Below, in pieces: positions 8,101 to 16,184 of a stretch of 64,000 nucleotides of DNA. Within the stretch, counting starts at the first letter, position 1, and each line of letters starts with the position of its first letter. Position numbers and translations under genes: made by a program. The notes beneath the pieces are model-generated. The model was not told the DNA's origin and searched no databases. It worked only from the letters and a program-made list of their open reading frames with translations. The DNA is from Micavibrio_A sp040381535 (lineage in GTDB: Bacteria; Pseudomonadota; Alphaproteobacteria; Micavibrionales; Micavibrionaceae): positions 11,570 to 75,569 of the forward strand of contig JBEIHF010000008.1 of the NCBI GenBank assembly GCA_040381535.1, read 5' to 3'.

Positions 8101-10374
8101 TTACGTTAAAGCCACGACCGGAGCCGCGCCGCCGACAACCGGCTGCGCGGTATGCGCTGGGTTATCGTAATGGGTCAATACGGGTTTCTTGGTTTCCTTG
8201 TCGTATCCGATTTGCAATACACCACCCTTCAGGCCTTCTTTCAAAAGCGCATCGGCCAGACCCGACGTGATATTACGGTCCATGTAACCCAGAATAGATC
8301 GCGCGCCTTTTTTCATGTCGTAATGATCGGAGATCATGGCCATCATGTCTTCAGTATCCATGTGCAGGCTCACGCCGTATTTTTCTACCATCTTGCCGAT
8401 ACGGCTTAAGTCTTTCTTGGCAATCAAACCCAGAACCATTTCATCAAGACGGTTAAAGCAATAGATGTTGCCGTTGAACCTACCCAAGAATTCCGGCGGA
8501 TAACGTTTTTCCAGATCATTCAAGGCTAGTTCACGCGCGCCAGCCGTATCCAGATCCTTGTTCAGGAAGTGCGGCGTACCGATGTTGGTCGTCATGATAA
8601 TTATGGTTTCGTTGAAGTTTGACGTCAGACCACGGGAGTCCGTTAAACGCGCATCGTCCATAACCTGCAACATAACGTTGAAAATTTTGTCGTGTGCCTT
8701 TTCGATTTCGTCGAACAGAACGATGCTCTGCGGGTTTCTGCGCACGGCATTCGTCAAAATACCGCCCACGGCGTAACCTTCGTAGCCCGGAGGGGCGCCG
8801 ATCAGCTTGGCCACCGCATGCTCTTCCATATATTCGGACATATCAAAGCGCAGCAAGGATTTTTCGTCGCCGTTCAGCGCGCTGGCCAATGCTTTAGCTA
8901 GCTCTGTTTTACCCACGCCGGATGGACCCATGAACAAGAACACGCCTTGCGGTTTATTCGGCATGGAAAGACCTGCACGTGCGCGGCGTATGGCTTTGGA
9001 TACTTCCTGCACGGGTTCCGACTGGCCGATCACGCGCTCGGAAATCTTGTCTTCCAGATTTAAAAGTTTCGCGCGCTCGTCTTCGGTCAGTTTTTCTACG
9101 GCTATGCCCGATATCTGACTGAATTCGGACAACACGCTTTCAGGACAGAGTTTGAGGTCGGCATTAATTTCATTACGCAGCATATCGTATTTCTTGCGCC
9201 CTTCTTTTACGCCGCGGTCGTACATCGCTATTTCTTTGCGGATTTCCGTGACGCGCGGATTTTCCTGTCCGGCCAAAAACCCCCCGTTCGTGCTCAGAAA
9301 TTCTTTTTTCAGCTCGCCTTTTTCAACTTTGGCTTCTGTGACTTTCTGCGTTTTCGCATCTTCTTCACGGATCTTTTCGATATTGTCTTCGAGTTTGCGG
9401 ATTTCTTCTTCGCCTACCCTTTGTTCGTTGTGTAAGAGACGCACAGTTTTCTGCTGGTCGGCCCATTTTTCTTCAAATCTCTTACGATCATCCTTCAATG
9501 TGGCCAAAATATTTTCCAGTTCTTGCGGTGTGCGTCCCCCCGAGGCTTTGCCCTCGCCTTTCAAACCGTTGATGGCGGCTTCGATGTCGCGGTCGATGCG
9601 CTCCAGCGCAGGCGGCGTTCTTTGCGCGCGGTTTTTATAGGCAGATAAGGAACGGTCAAGCAGCGTTACCGCTGCCGTCGGTTGGGCGCGGAATTCCTGC
9701 AATTTGTATTTTTCGGTCAGTTGAATGGCTGTTTCAATCGCTAAGGGGTCAATCGCGATGCCATGATGTTTAGACAATTGCTCTGCGGCGTGGTCTACAA
9801 TTTCACGCAATTGTTTGGGGCGCGGTTCCTTGATTTCCAGTGTGGTAAAACTCTCGGAAAAATCTGCATCGGATTCCAGAACGGAACCTACATTCTTGGT
9901 GGGCGATTCTAAAATCGCCTGATACTTACCAGCCTTCAAATCGGCCATGAAACCGTTCAAAAGATGCGTCGCACCAGCATTGCGGGCGGATACAATGAAA
10001 TCGGCGGCGCTTTCAATGACCAGAACCGAATCGGGGTTTCTGGTCAGTGTGGCGCGCAAATTATCGAAAGCTGTGTTAATTCTCTGCGGATCGCCCGACG
10101 AAAACATCTCGTCGCTGTCCAGCCAGTAAAAGCGTTTGGAGACAATATCTAAAGGCGTGGTCAGGTCGGACTTGCTAGCCTGCATGCCAAGCGTCATGGC
10201 GGTGAGGCCCACACCAGATTCGCCCGTCAGCAATATGCTGTTCGCGTTTTTGCGCATCAGGATATCGGCCATGGTTTTCAGTTCGGCGTCGCGGCCCTTG
10301 AGAACGAAACCTTCGTTGCGTTCCAGATATTCATTGCCACGGACAAGAGGAGAGCCATGAAGAGTTCCAGACAT
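8101..10374 (-). CDS. ClpB-like AAA+ ATPase with degenerate first nucleotide-binding domain
   Basis: 757 residues from the ATG at 10374 (AAGG 11 bases upstream; a TTG at 10383 would add three residues). No Clp N-domain is present. Domain D1 (about 25-250) retains the fold pattern, but its Walker A reads GESGVGLT (51-58), with Leu57 in place of the essential Lys, and its Walker B reads SVLVIES, with Glu121-Ser122 in place of Asp-Glu. A long coiled-coil region follows (about 285-360). D2 is intact: Walker A GPSGVGKT (483-490), pore-loop region 'GAPPGYEGYAVGG', Walker B IVLFDE (Asp555, Glu556), sensor-1 'MTTNIGT' and a sensor-2 'KKGARSI'. ClpB/ClpA-type machines thread proteins through a hexameric pore; here only D2 should hydrolyse ATP. 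Its neighbours suggest a dedicated, non-heat-shock role. Confidence 0.9.
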   Translation of the reverse strand: MSGTLHGSPLVRGNEYLERNEGFVLKGRDAELKTMADILMRKNANSILLTGESGVGLTAMTLGMQASKSDLTTPLDIVSKRFYWLDSDEMFSSGDPQRINTAFDNLRATLTRNPDSVLVIESAADFIVSARNAGATHLLNGFMADLKAGKYQAILESPTKNVGSVLESDADFSESFTTLEIKEPRPKQLREIVDHAAEQLSKHHGIAIDPLAIETAIQLTEKYKLQEFRAQPTAAVTLLDRSLSAYKNRAQRTPPALERIDRDIEAAINGLKGEGKASGGRTPQELENILATLKDDRKRFEEKWADQQKTVRLLHNEQRVGEEEIRKLEDNIEKIREEDAKTQKVTEAKVEKGELKKEFLSTNGGFLAGQENPRVTEIRKEIAMYDRGVKEGRKKYDMLRNEINADLKLCPESVLSEFSQISGIAVEKLTEDERAKLLNLEDKISERVIGQSEPVQEVSKAIRRARAGLSMPNKPQGVFLFMGPSGVGKTELAKALASALNGDEKSLLRFDMSEYMEEHAVAKLIGAPPGYEGYAVGGILTNAVRRNPQSIVLFDEIEKAHDKIFNVMLQVMDDARLTDSRGLTSNFNETIIIMTTNIGTPHFLNKDLDTAGARELALNDLEKRYPPEFLGRFNGNIYCFNRLDEMVLGLIAKKDLSRIGKMVEKYGVSLHMDTEDMMAMISDHYDMKKGARSILGYMDRNITSGLADALLKEGLKGGVLQIGYDKETKKPVLTHYDNPAHTAQPVVGGAAPVVALT

Positions 10375-10431
10375 ATTAGACAAACCTTCTCTGTGTAAAT
10401 TATTATAAATTTTTATATATTTTTGATGGGC

Positions 10432-10465
10432 GGGTCAGCGCCGGTGTCGGTTCCGGCACTGACCC
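10432..10465. other. strong stem-loop between the coiled-coil and AAA+ genes
   Basis: GGGTCAG (10432-10438) pairs with CTGACCC (10459-10465) and, after one C-A mismatch, GCCGG (10440-10444) pairs with CCGGC (10453-10457) around an 8-base loop. The hairpin lies 8 bases after the coiled-coil stop codon on the transcribed minus strand. It is not followed by a T run in the direction of transcription, so it looks less like an intrinsic terminator and more like an mRNA stabilising or processing hairpin that would set the ratio of the two gene products. Confidence 0.6.
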
Positions 10466-10472
10466 ATAGTGG

Positions 10473-12227
10473 TTAGGACTGTTTGAGGCCGAACATCTCT
10501 GCAGCTGCTCCTGCACCGGGAGCTTTTTTGTCTTTCTTGGCTTCGATGCTGGCAACTTCCCTGATGTGTTCTGCAACAACCTCGGCGGAGACGGATTGGC
10601 CGGATTCGATGGCCTGACCCAATTCGCGGGAAGCATCGCCCATCTTGTCGAGGTTCTGGCGGATGTCCTTCATCGCATCGCGGGTCAGTTCGATCGCGCT
10701 TCTTTGCGCTTCGCTGAACTGGCCCAGCGTGTCGAGAGCGGTCAAAAGCTCGCTATTGACGTCCGCTTTGCGGTTGGCGTTGTTGATGACTTCCTTCATC
10801 AACGTGCTTTGCGTCATGCGGCCCATGCGTTGCATGGTGTCTTTTGCGCTTTCAGACGACTGAACCAGAGCGGCGGAACCTATACCTGTCAGAACGGCGG
10901 AGAGCTGTCCTGCGATTGTGGCGATGCCCGATGTGCTGAGCTGGCGCGCGCTACGGATGTTCTCGCGGTTAGCATCGCTCATCGTCTGGACCTGCATTTT
11001 TTCGCGTTGCAGTTCTTCCAGAGACTGGCTTGTGTCGATGGAGGCATCGGCCAGGTTGTTCACGAAGTCGTTGACCAGTGCCAGTTTCGATTGACGTGCC
11101 AGTTCGACAACGCTGCCTTCCGTACCCGTAGGCTCGACATAAGCCTTGCGGATTTCGGTGTTCTGGCCTTCGGCTTCCTTAACGGCTTCGTCCACGATGG
11201 CGTAACCTTGTTGCATAGCAAAGGTCACATCCGAACTCCGTTGGATCTGGTCTTTCATATCCACGAATTTGCCCAAGGTCGCTTCGGTACGTTCGCGGCT
11301 GAACTGCACGAATTTCTGTGCGGTTTCTACGAGACGTTTCTGACGATCCTTATGTCCGTCGGTCGTGATGTCTAGCATTTCACGCAAGACGGCTTTGTGC
11401 TTGGCAACTTCGGGATGGTCGGTCCCTGGGCCGTTTTCCAGCATCACGGTCGTGTCCTTGATTTTGGTCGCGACTTCCGTGATGGCCGTGCTGCTTTGTC
11501 CGTTTTTCAGTTGCAGTTCGGCAATTCTCATCTTGGCGGAATCCTTGAGGCCGCCGAAGCCGAAGAATTTACGCTGGTCCTGAAGATCGGCGATTTCGCT
11601 GTTACGCTGCGCGATTTCCTGTTCGTGCGTGCCTACAGATGATTCAAGCGCAGCAACTTCTTCTTTGAGTTTGGATTCCCATTCGCGGTCGTTGCGGATT
11701 TCCTTAAAGACATCCAATGTTTTGCCTGCTTTGCGGAGTTCATAAACGGAATCCAGAATATCCGTCAGCGGTTTCATGGCGTCTTCGAAGTCCAAAAGCG
11801 ACGTGTTCATATCTTTCAAAACCGCCTGCAGTTCCGAGAAAGCGCCCGTTTCGCTCAAAGCCATATTGCGTTCGTTCAAGGCGATACGCTGCTTTTGCAT
11901 GAACTCCTTGAACACCGTCAGGGCTTCAAGTTTTTCGCGGTTTTCTTCGACGGAAAGTTCGGGATCCACTACCAGAGCCTTGACCATAAGGTCGCGCTTT
12001 GCTTCCGGCGAAAGGCTTTGATCACCCATTATTTTGTAGAAAGGGTTTTCTTTTATTTTTGCAAAGCGTTCTGTATCCACCGCCCCCGTGGCTTCCGGCG
12101 TGGTTTTACGGCGGGCGGCACGGACTGCTTCAACGTTGAAGTCATTGGAAACTTCTTTTTGGCGCGACAAAGATCCAGAGCCGGAAACGCCCCATATAAC
12201 ATCAGACATTTTATTCTCCCTAGACAT
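10473..12227 (-). CDS. long coiled-coil protein paired with the AAA+ ATPase
   Basis: 584 residues, highly charged and heptad-rich, with no signal peptide. Helical coiled-coil stretches cover about 75-260 and 270-370; a less charged segment near 420-455 (TSGIATIAGQLSAVLTGIGS) is followed by another long helix to about 545. The pattern of the last 150 residues resembles TelA (toxic-anion-resistance) proteins, but I am not confident of homology. The ATG at 12227 and a second in-frame ATG at 12209 each have their own AGGGAG site in a tandem duplication, so the true start may be either. Being first in the unit and separated from the AAA+ gene by a hairpin, it is a plausible substrate, scaffold or filament remodelled by that ATPase. 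Confidence 0.8.
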   Translation of the reverse strand: MSRENKMSDVIWGVSGSGSLSRQKEVSNDFNVEAVRAARRKTTPEATGAVDTERFAKIKENPFYKIMGDQSLSPEAKRDLMVKALVVDPELSVEENREKLEALTVFKEFMQKQRIALNERNMALSETGAFSELQAVLKDMNTSLLDFEDAMKPLTDILDSVYELRKAGKTLDVFKEIRNDREWESKLKEEVAALESSVGTHEQEIAQRNSEIADLQDQRKFFGFGGLKDSAKMRIAELQLKNGQSSTAITEVATKIKDTTVMLENGPGTDHPEVAKHKAVLREMLDITTDGHKDRQKRLVETAQKFVQFSRERTEATLGKFVDMKDQIQRSSDVTFAMQQGYAIVDEAVKEAEGQNTEIRKAYVEPTGTEGSVVELARQSKLALVNDFVNNLADASIDTSQSLEELQREKMQVQTMSDANRENIRSARQLSTSGIATIAGQLSAVLTGIGSAALVQSSESAKDTMQRMGRMTQSTLMKEVINNANRKADVNSELLTALDTLGQFSEAQRSAIELTRDAMKDIRQNLDKMGDASRELGQAIESGQSVSAEVVAEHIREVASIEAKKDKKAPGAGAAAEMFGLKQS

Positions 12228-12228
12228 T
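12192..12228 (-). repeat. tandem duplication of ribosome-binding site plus start codon
   Basis: Read on the minus strand, AGGGAGAATAAAATGTCT occurs twice in direct succession (12210-12227 region and immediately before 12192), giving two in-frame ATG codons six codons apart, each preceded by the same AGGGAG site. The proteins would differ only by the N-terminal MSRENK. A related string (ATGTCGGAGAATAAA) starts the 26-codon leader ORF upstream, so the motif may have arisen by local slippage or been copied. Confidence 0.75.
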
Positions 12229-12706
12229 TTATTCTCCCTGTTGGTCGTTTTTAAGTTTTTTTATAAGCTTTTAGCCATACGACATGGCTTTTCGAATGCA
12301 CGAAAATCACTTCGTTCATTCAAATTCAATTCTCTTATTTTAATGAAGATTGTGTGGGATCAATATTTATCCAAATAGATCCCAAGGCGCGTGCGCCTTG
12401 TTTATTCTCCGACATGACTACTCCCTGTTAGAAGCAAATATTTTTTTATAGTTTGTTAATACCATATAAACACAAATAAAAAAAAACTTCCAGAAAAATC
12501 GAATTGATACTTAATTATCTTATGTATGAGCGCATAAATCCGCGGGGGTCATACGACAGAAAATATCATTGAGTGTGAAAAAAATCATATATTTACATAA
12601 TATTTGAAATAGAGACGTCAAATAATGGCTCTTTGGAACGATAATGCTGTTTTTTGCGTTCTCTATAAAGACTTAATGCATTTTTGCCTATGCTCTAAAT
12701 ATTATA
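12228..12706. promoter_or_regulatory. 479-base divergent control region
   Basis: AT-rich region between the minus-strand AAA+ unit and the plus-strand phospholipase D family gene. Apart from the 26-codon ORF and its hairpin (12383-12400) I find no open frame. The promoters of both flanking transcription units must lie here, but I could not single out convincing -35/-10 boxes. The AT-rich stretch 12428-12530 is the most likely place for the minus-strand promoter. Confidence 0.45.
12335..12415 (-). CDS. 26-codon leader ORF upstream of the coiled-coil gene
   Basis: ATG at 12413-12415, five bases after an AGGGAG ribosome-binding site, and TAA at 12335-12337. The peptide starts MSENKQGARALG and ends DPTQSSLK; it resembles nothing I know. 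The codons for GARA lie inside a perfect inverted repeat, CAAGGCGC/GCGCCTTG (12383-12400), so translation of the peptide would open a hairpin in the leader. The ORF is about 110 bases upstream of the coiled-coil start, on the same strand. It could be a regulatory leader peptide, a small protein, or a decayed copy of the downstream gene's start. Confidence 0.4.
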   Translation of the reverse strand: MSENKQGARALGSIWINIDPTQSSLK

Positions 12707-14191
12707 ATGAAACAATTTTTAAATTCTCTTATGTCAGAAAATCCTTCTCTAACCTCTATGGAAAAAACAATTGTGGACCACGTTGCGCGCAACGCGGGGC
12801 AATCGGGCTTTCGCGTGATGACGACGGGTAAGGATTCCCTGCTCGCGCGTTTGTTGCTTATCAACGCTGCGCAAAAATCCATCGATCTGCAATATTATGC
12901 GATGAACGACGATGTTACATCGAACCTTCTGATCGAAGCGGTGATGGAAGCAGCAGACCGGGGCGTAAAAGTACGTTTCCTGATAGACGATATAAGCGTG
13001 GGCAAAGTGCAACGCTGTTTGGTTGCCATGGACGGAACCGACAATATCAAAGTAAAAATATTTAACCCGTTCTCCCACGGAAATCAATTTATTCTGTCGC
13101 GCATCGTTGCATTCTTTTCGCATTTCAAAAGAAACACGAAACGCATGCACAACAAGATATTAATAGCGGACGCATCAGCCAGCATCATGGGCGGGCGCAA
13201 TCTGGGCGATGAATATTTTGATGCGCACGCCGATCTTTCCTTTAAAGATATCGATATCCTTTCCATCGGCCCCATCACGCAGAAGATGGCCGAAAGCTTT
13301 AACAAATACTGGAGCAATGAAATCGCATGCAAGGTTTCAGAACTTTACAAACCAAACAAAGACCCGGAATTTTTGCAAAAATTCCGTCAGAAGCTGCAAG
13401 AGAGCCGTGAGAAGGTCATCAAGAAAGCCGAGGAGGAAAACGACAATTTTCCGGATTTGGACGATTACATCCGCTCGTCAGGAGAAACGTTCGTGTGGAG
13501 CGGCGCGGAGTTTTACGCGGACGAACCAGCCAAAATCAACAATCTCGATTTCCATGCCGAAGACGGCCCCTTGCAAACCGTGTTCGCGCTAGGTGAAAAA
13601 GCCGAAAGAGAATTCCTGATCATCTCTCCGTACTTCGTGCCCGGAGAAGACGGTCTGGCATGGTTGCATTCTTTGCGCGCACGTGGTTTAAAAATACGCA
13701 TCATCACCAATTCACTGGCGTCTACCGACGTTGTGGCCGTTCATACGGGTTATAATTCCTATCGTAAGGCAATTCTCGATTCGGGTATCGAAATTTTCGA
13801 AATGAAACCTCTGAACAGTGGTCGCACCCGTCAGCGTCTGATAGGCGCGCGAACGCCTTCCCATGCTTCTCTGCACGCCAAAGTCTATATAGCCGATAAG
13901 AAAACGGTGATTGTGGGTTCATTGAATTTTGACCCGCGTTCCGCGCAACTCAACACCGAAGTCGCGCTTTTGATACACAGCGAGACTATTGCCAAACAAT
14001 TGAGCGATTTGTATGAAAACGTCATTTTGCCGAAATCCAGTTATAGGCTTGCGCTCGAAGGCAATAAACTCGCGTGGCATTCGGAAGAAAAAAGCCGCAA
14101 GCGCGTTTATTACATTGAACCCGAAGCCAGCCCTTGGCGCAGATTGCAGGCGTTCCTGATAGACTTCCTGCCCTTAGAAAAGCAGCTATAA
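12707..14191 (+). CDS. phospholipase D/cardiolipin synthase family protein
   Basis: 494 residues with both HKD catalytic motifs: H148-N-K150-x4-D155 followed by MGGRN, and H390-A-K392-x4-D397 followed by 'VGSLNFDPRS'. Proteins with two HKD motifs form a phosphatidyl-histidine intermediate and either hydrolyse phospholipids or, like cardiolipin synthase, transfer phosphatidyl groups. There is no N-terminal membrane hairpin as in classical ClsA, which points to a ClsB/ClsC-like or PLD-like soluble or peripheral enzyme. The start is uncertain: ATG codons at 12707, 12731 and 12758 are in frame and none has a strong ribosome-binding site. It converges with, and overlaps by six bases, the EEP-family gene. 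Confidence 0.85.
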   Translation: MKQFLNSLMSENPSLTSMEKTIVDHVARNAGQSGFRVMTTGKDSLLARLLLINAAQKSIDLQYYAMNDDVTSNLLIEAVMEAADRGVKVRFLIDDISVGKVQRCLVAMDGTDNIKVKIFNPFSHGNQFILSRIVAFFSHFKRNTKRMHNKILIADASASIMGGRNLGDEYFDAHADLSFKDIDILSIGPITQKMAESFNKYWSNEIACKVSELYKPNKDPEFLQKFRQKLQESREKVIKKAEEENDNFPDLDDYIRSSGETFVWSGAEFYADEPAKINNLDFHAEDGPLQTVFALGEKAEREFLIISPYFVPGEDGLAWLHSLRARGLKIRIITNSLASTDVVAVHTGYNSYRKAILDSGIEIFEMKPLNSGRTRQRLIGARTPSHASLHAKVYIADKKTVIVGSLNFDPRSAQLNTEVALLIHSETIAKQLSDLYENVILPKSSYRLALEGNKLAWHSEEKSRKRVYYIEPEASPWRRLQAFLIDFLPLEKQL

Positions 14192-14962
14192 AATCTTGAA
14201 TTTCGCCGTGATGGGGAAGTGATCGGATGTAATAACGTTCGTGAGCATTTCCGCTTTGACTAATTCTAAACCTTTGTAGAACAAATGATCCAGATGGCGT
14301 TTGAAATGCGATAAACGCGTGCGCCGCTTGGCCAGTTTGACTTCGGCCAATCCCATCTGTTCGGCCACGTCCTGCAGGCTCTTATAGCGTAGATTGCTCC
14401 ACGTGTTGAAATCCCCCGCCAATATCACGGGACCTTCGTGATTTTCAATGGCGGTTACCACTTTCGCCAGATGACGGCTAAATTTCTCGTAGCTGACAAA
14501 ATTGATGGCGTGCATATTGACGGTTAGAAGCGGTTTTTCGCAATCTTTGATCGGGTATGTCGTCGCCAGAATCATTTTCGGCGTGCGGAACAATGGCTCC
14601 ATATCCTCTGAAATAAAAAACCCTTGTGCGGTGGATTTCACCACCGCGCCTGTTTTGACACCTGTGGTCATTTTTGTGTCGGTATGGCCGTAAGTTTTTG
14701 CCATCACCCATTCAAAGCGTTCGGCCATGTGAAAGATGGGGTCATAACGCGTATTGAGAACCGATTCCTGCAGCATGATAATTTGCTTATCTTCGATCAG
14801 CTTGCGGAAGTCATTCTCCCACCCCCTCATCCGGCCCTTGTAAACATTCCAGACAAGAACATAGAATGTTTTGTCGAGGCACGCCCCTTCCGAAACACCG
14901 CCGCAAATCTGTAGCGTATTTTCAGAATCATAGAATTTCGGAAAAAGTTTTCGGTAAGGCAT
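14186..14962 (-). CDS. endonuclease/exonuclease/phosphatase (EEP) family protein
   Basis: 258 residues. EEP-fold motifs are visible in order: 'VWNVYKG' near 32-38 (metal-binding Asn), 'IMLQES' near 60-65 (catalytic Glu), 'NMHAINF' near 148-154 (His), 'LAGDFNTW' near 180-187 (Asp/Asn) and the C-terminal 'TSDHFPI' (Asp-His). The family includes metal-dependent phosphodiesterases acting on DNA, phosphoinositides or sphingomyelin; the short form without signal peptide resembles YafD-like proteins. Its 3' end overlaps the phospholipase D gene in convergent orientation, a pairing also seen in other bacteria, so a phospholipid or cyclic-phosphate substrate is possible but unproven. Confidence 0.8.
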   Translation of the reverse strand: MPYRKLFPKFYDSENTLQICGGVSEGACLDKTFYVLVWNVYKGRMRGWENDFRKLIEDKQIIMLQESVLNTRYDPIFHMAERFEWVMAKTYGHTDTKMTTGVKTGAVVKSTAQGFFISEDMEPLFRTPKMILATTYPIKDCEKPLLTVNMHAINFVSYEKFSRHLAKVVTAIENHEGPVILAGDFNTWSNLRYKSLQDVAEQMGLAEVKLAKRRTRLSHFKRHLDHLFYKGLELVKAEMLTNVITSDHFPITAKFKIL

Positions 14963-15042
14963 TGTATTTATATAGCTTCAGCCCGTGAAAGTAAAATTAG
15001 AACAAATATAGAACATTTTTACATTTTATCTTATTATAAGGC

Positions 15043-16152
15043 ATGAACAGCGATTCCACCCCACCCAAGCGCCTGACCTTACGCGGGCGCGGCACCAACA
15101 TCAACCCGACCGGCCGTTACGAAAAGCAAACACGCGTTACAGAAGGCGACGATCTGGACGCCATGCTGGAACCGAACGATCTGGAGTGCGGTGTGCAGCT
15201 CAAGACACAAACGCACAAGGACACAACACGTTCAATTGTTTCTACGAATGATTCACCGGATGTGGGGATGGAAACAACGGTGAACCCGTACCGCGGGTGC
15301 GAGCACGGATGTATTTATTGTTTCGCAAGGCCTACGCATGAATATCTTGGTTATTCCGCAGGCGCGGATTTTGAATCCCACATATTCGTGAAAGAAAACG
15401 CCGCGCAGTTGCTCGGCGAAAAACTTTCTTCCCGCAACTGGGAGCCGCAGATCATTACTTTGAGCGGGGTGACAGACCCCTATCAGCCTTTGGAGCGCAA
15501 ACTGCAGATTACACGCAGCTGCTTTGAAGTTTTGCGGGATTTTCGAAACCCCGCCGCCATTATTACCAAGAGCAGCCTGGTCACTCGTGACATTGATATA
15601 TTTGCGGATATGGCTTCGTGGAACGGTATAGGCGTGAATATGTCGATCACCACGCTGGACAGTGATCTTGCGCGCAAGATGGAGCCGCGGGCATCGCAAC
15701 CCGCGCGGCGCCTGCAGGCCATAGAGCAACTCGCGGCCAAAGGCATTCCTGTCAGCGTGATTATAGGGCCTGTCCTGCCCGGCCTTACAGACCATGAAAT
15801 TCCCGCGATCCTGAAAGCGGCGTCCGAAGCGGGGGCACGCGGCGCGCATTACACCATGCTCCGTTTGCCCTATGGCGTAAAAGATTTGTTTCAGGTTTGG
15901 CTGGAAGATAACTATCCCGAAAAGACATCGAAGGTTTTGAACCATGTCCGCGATGTGCACGGCGGTAAATTGAACGACCCTAATTTCGTCACGCGCATGC
16001 GCGGCAGCGGTAGATACGCAGAAAATATCGACGATATTTTTAAGCTTTATAAAAAGAAATACAGTCTGAACCGCCGTTTTCACGATCTTTCGACCGAACA
16101 TTTCAGGCGTGATGCCAAAAGTTTACAGCCTGACCTGTTTTCACAATTTTAA
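15043..16152 (+). CDS. PA0069-type radical SAM protein (spore photoproduct lyase-related)
   Basis: 369 residues. The radical SAM cluster motif CxxxCxxC is at C86-x3-C90-x2-C93 within 'NPYRGCEHGCIYCFARP', with the aromatic residue before the last Cys typical of this superfamily. 'THEYLGYSAGADFE' and 'TLSGVTDPYQP' are characteristic of the PA0069/SplB-like branch. These proteins cleave S-adenosylmethionine at a 4Fe-4S cluster to start radical chemistry; the substrate of the PA0069 family is not established, although relatives act on DNA photoproducts. It starts 80 bases from the divergent EEP gene and is followed by dusB 32 bases downstream. Confidence 0.88.
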   Translation: MNSDSTPPKRLTLRGRGTNINPTGRYEKQTRVTEGDDLDAMLEPNDLECGVQLKTQTHKDTTRSIVSTNDSPDVGMETTVNPYRGCEHGCIYCFARPTHEYLGYSAGADFESHIFVKENAAQLLGEKLSSRNWEPQIITLSGVTDPYQPLERKLQITRSCFEVLRDFRNPAAIITKSSLVTRDIDIFADMASWNGIGVNMSITTLDSDLARKMEPRASQPARRLQAIEQLAAKGIPVSVIIGPVLPGLTDHEIPAILKAASEAGARGAHYTMLRLPYGVKDLFQVWLEDNYPEKTSKVLNHVRDVHGGKLNDPNFVTRMRGSGRYAENIDDIFKLYKKKYSLNRRFHDLSTEHFRRDAKSLQPDLFSQF

Positions 16153-16184
16153 TAAAACAGGCTTTATGCTAGTTTGCCGCCAAG

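Noticed and set aside
10566..11375. Plus-strand open frame of 269 codons inside the coiled-coil gene
   Set aside because: Antisense to a long gene with clear codon structure; cysteine/histidine-rich low-complexity translation, no ribosome-binding site, no family features.
7242..12227. The AAA+ unit as part of a type VI secretion system (ClpV)
   Set aside because: No Tss sheath, tube, baseplate or membrane-complex genes nearby, and the ATPase lacks the ClpV N-domain.
15253..16101. Minus-strand open frame of 282 codons opposite the radical SAM gene
   Set aside because: Shadow of the conserved CxxxCxxC protein on the other strand; translation shows no domain.
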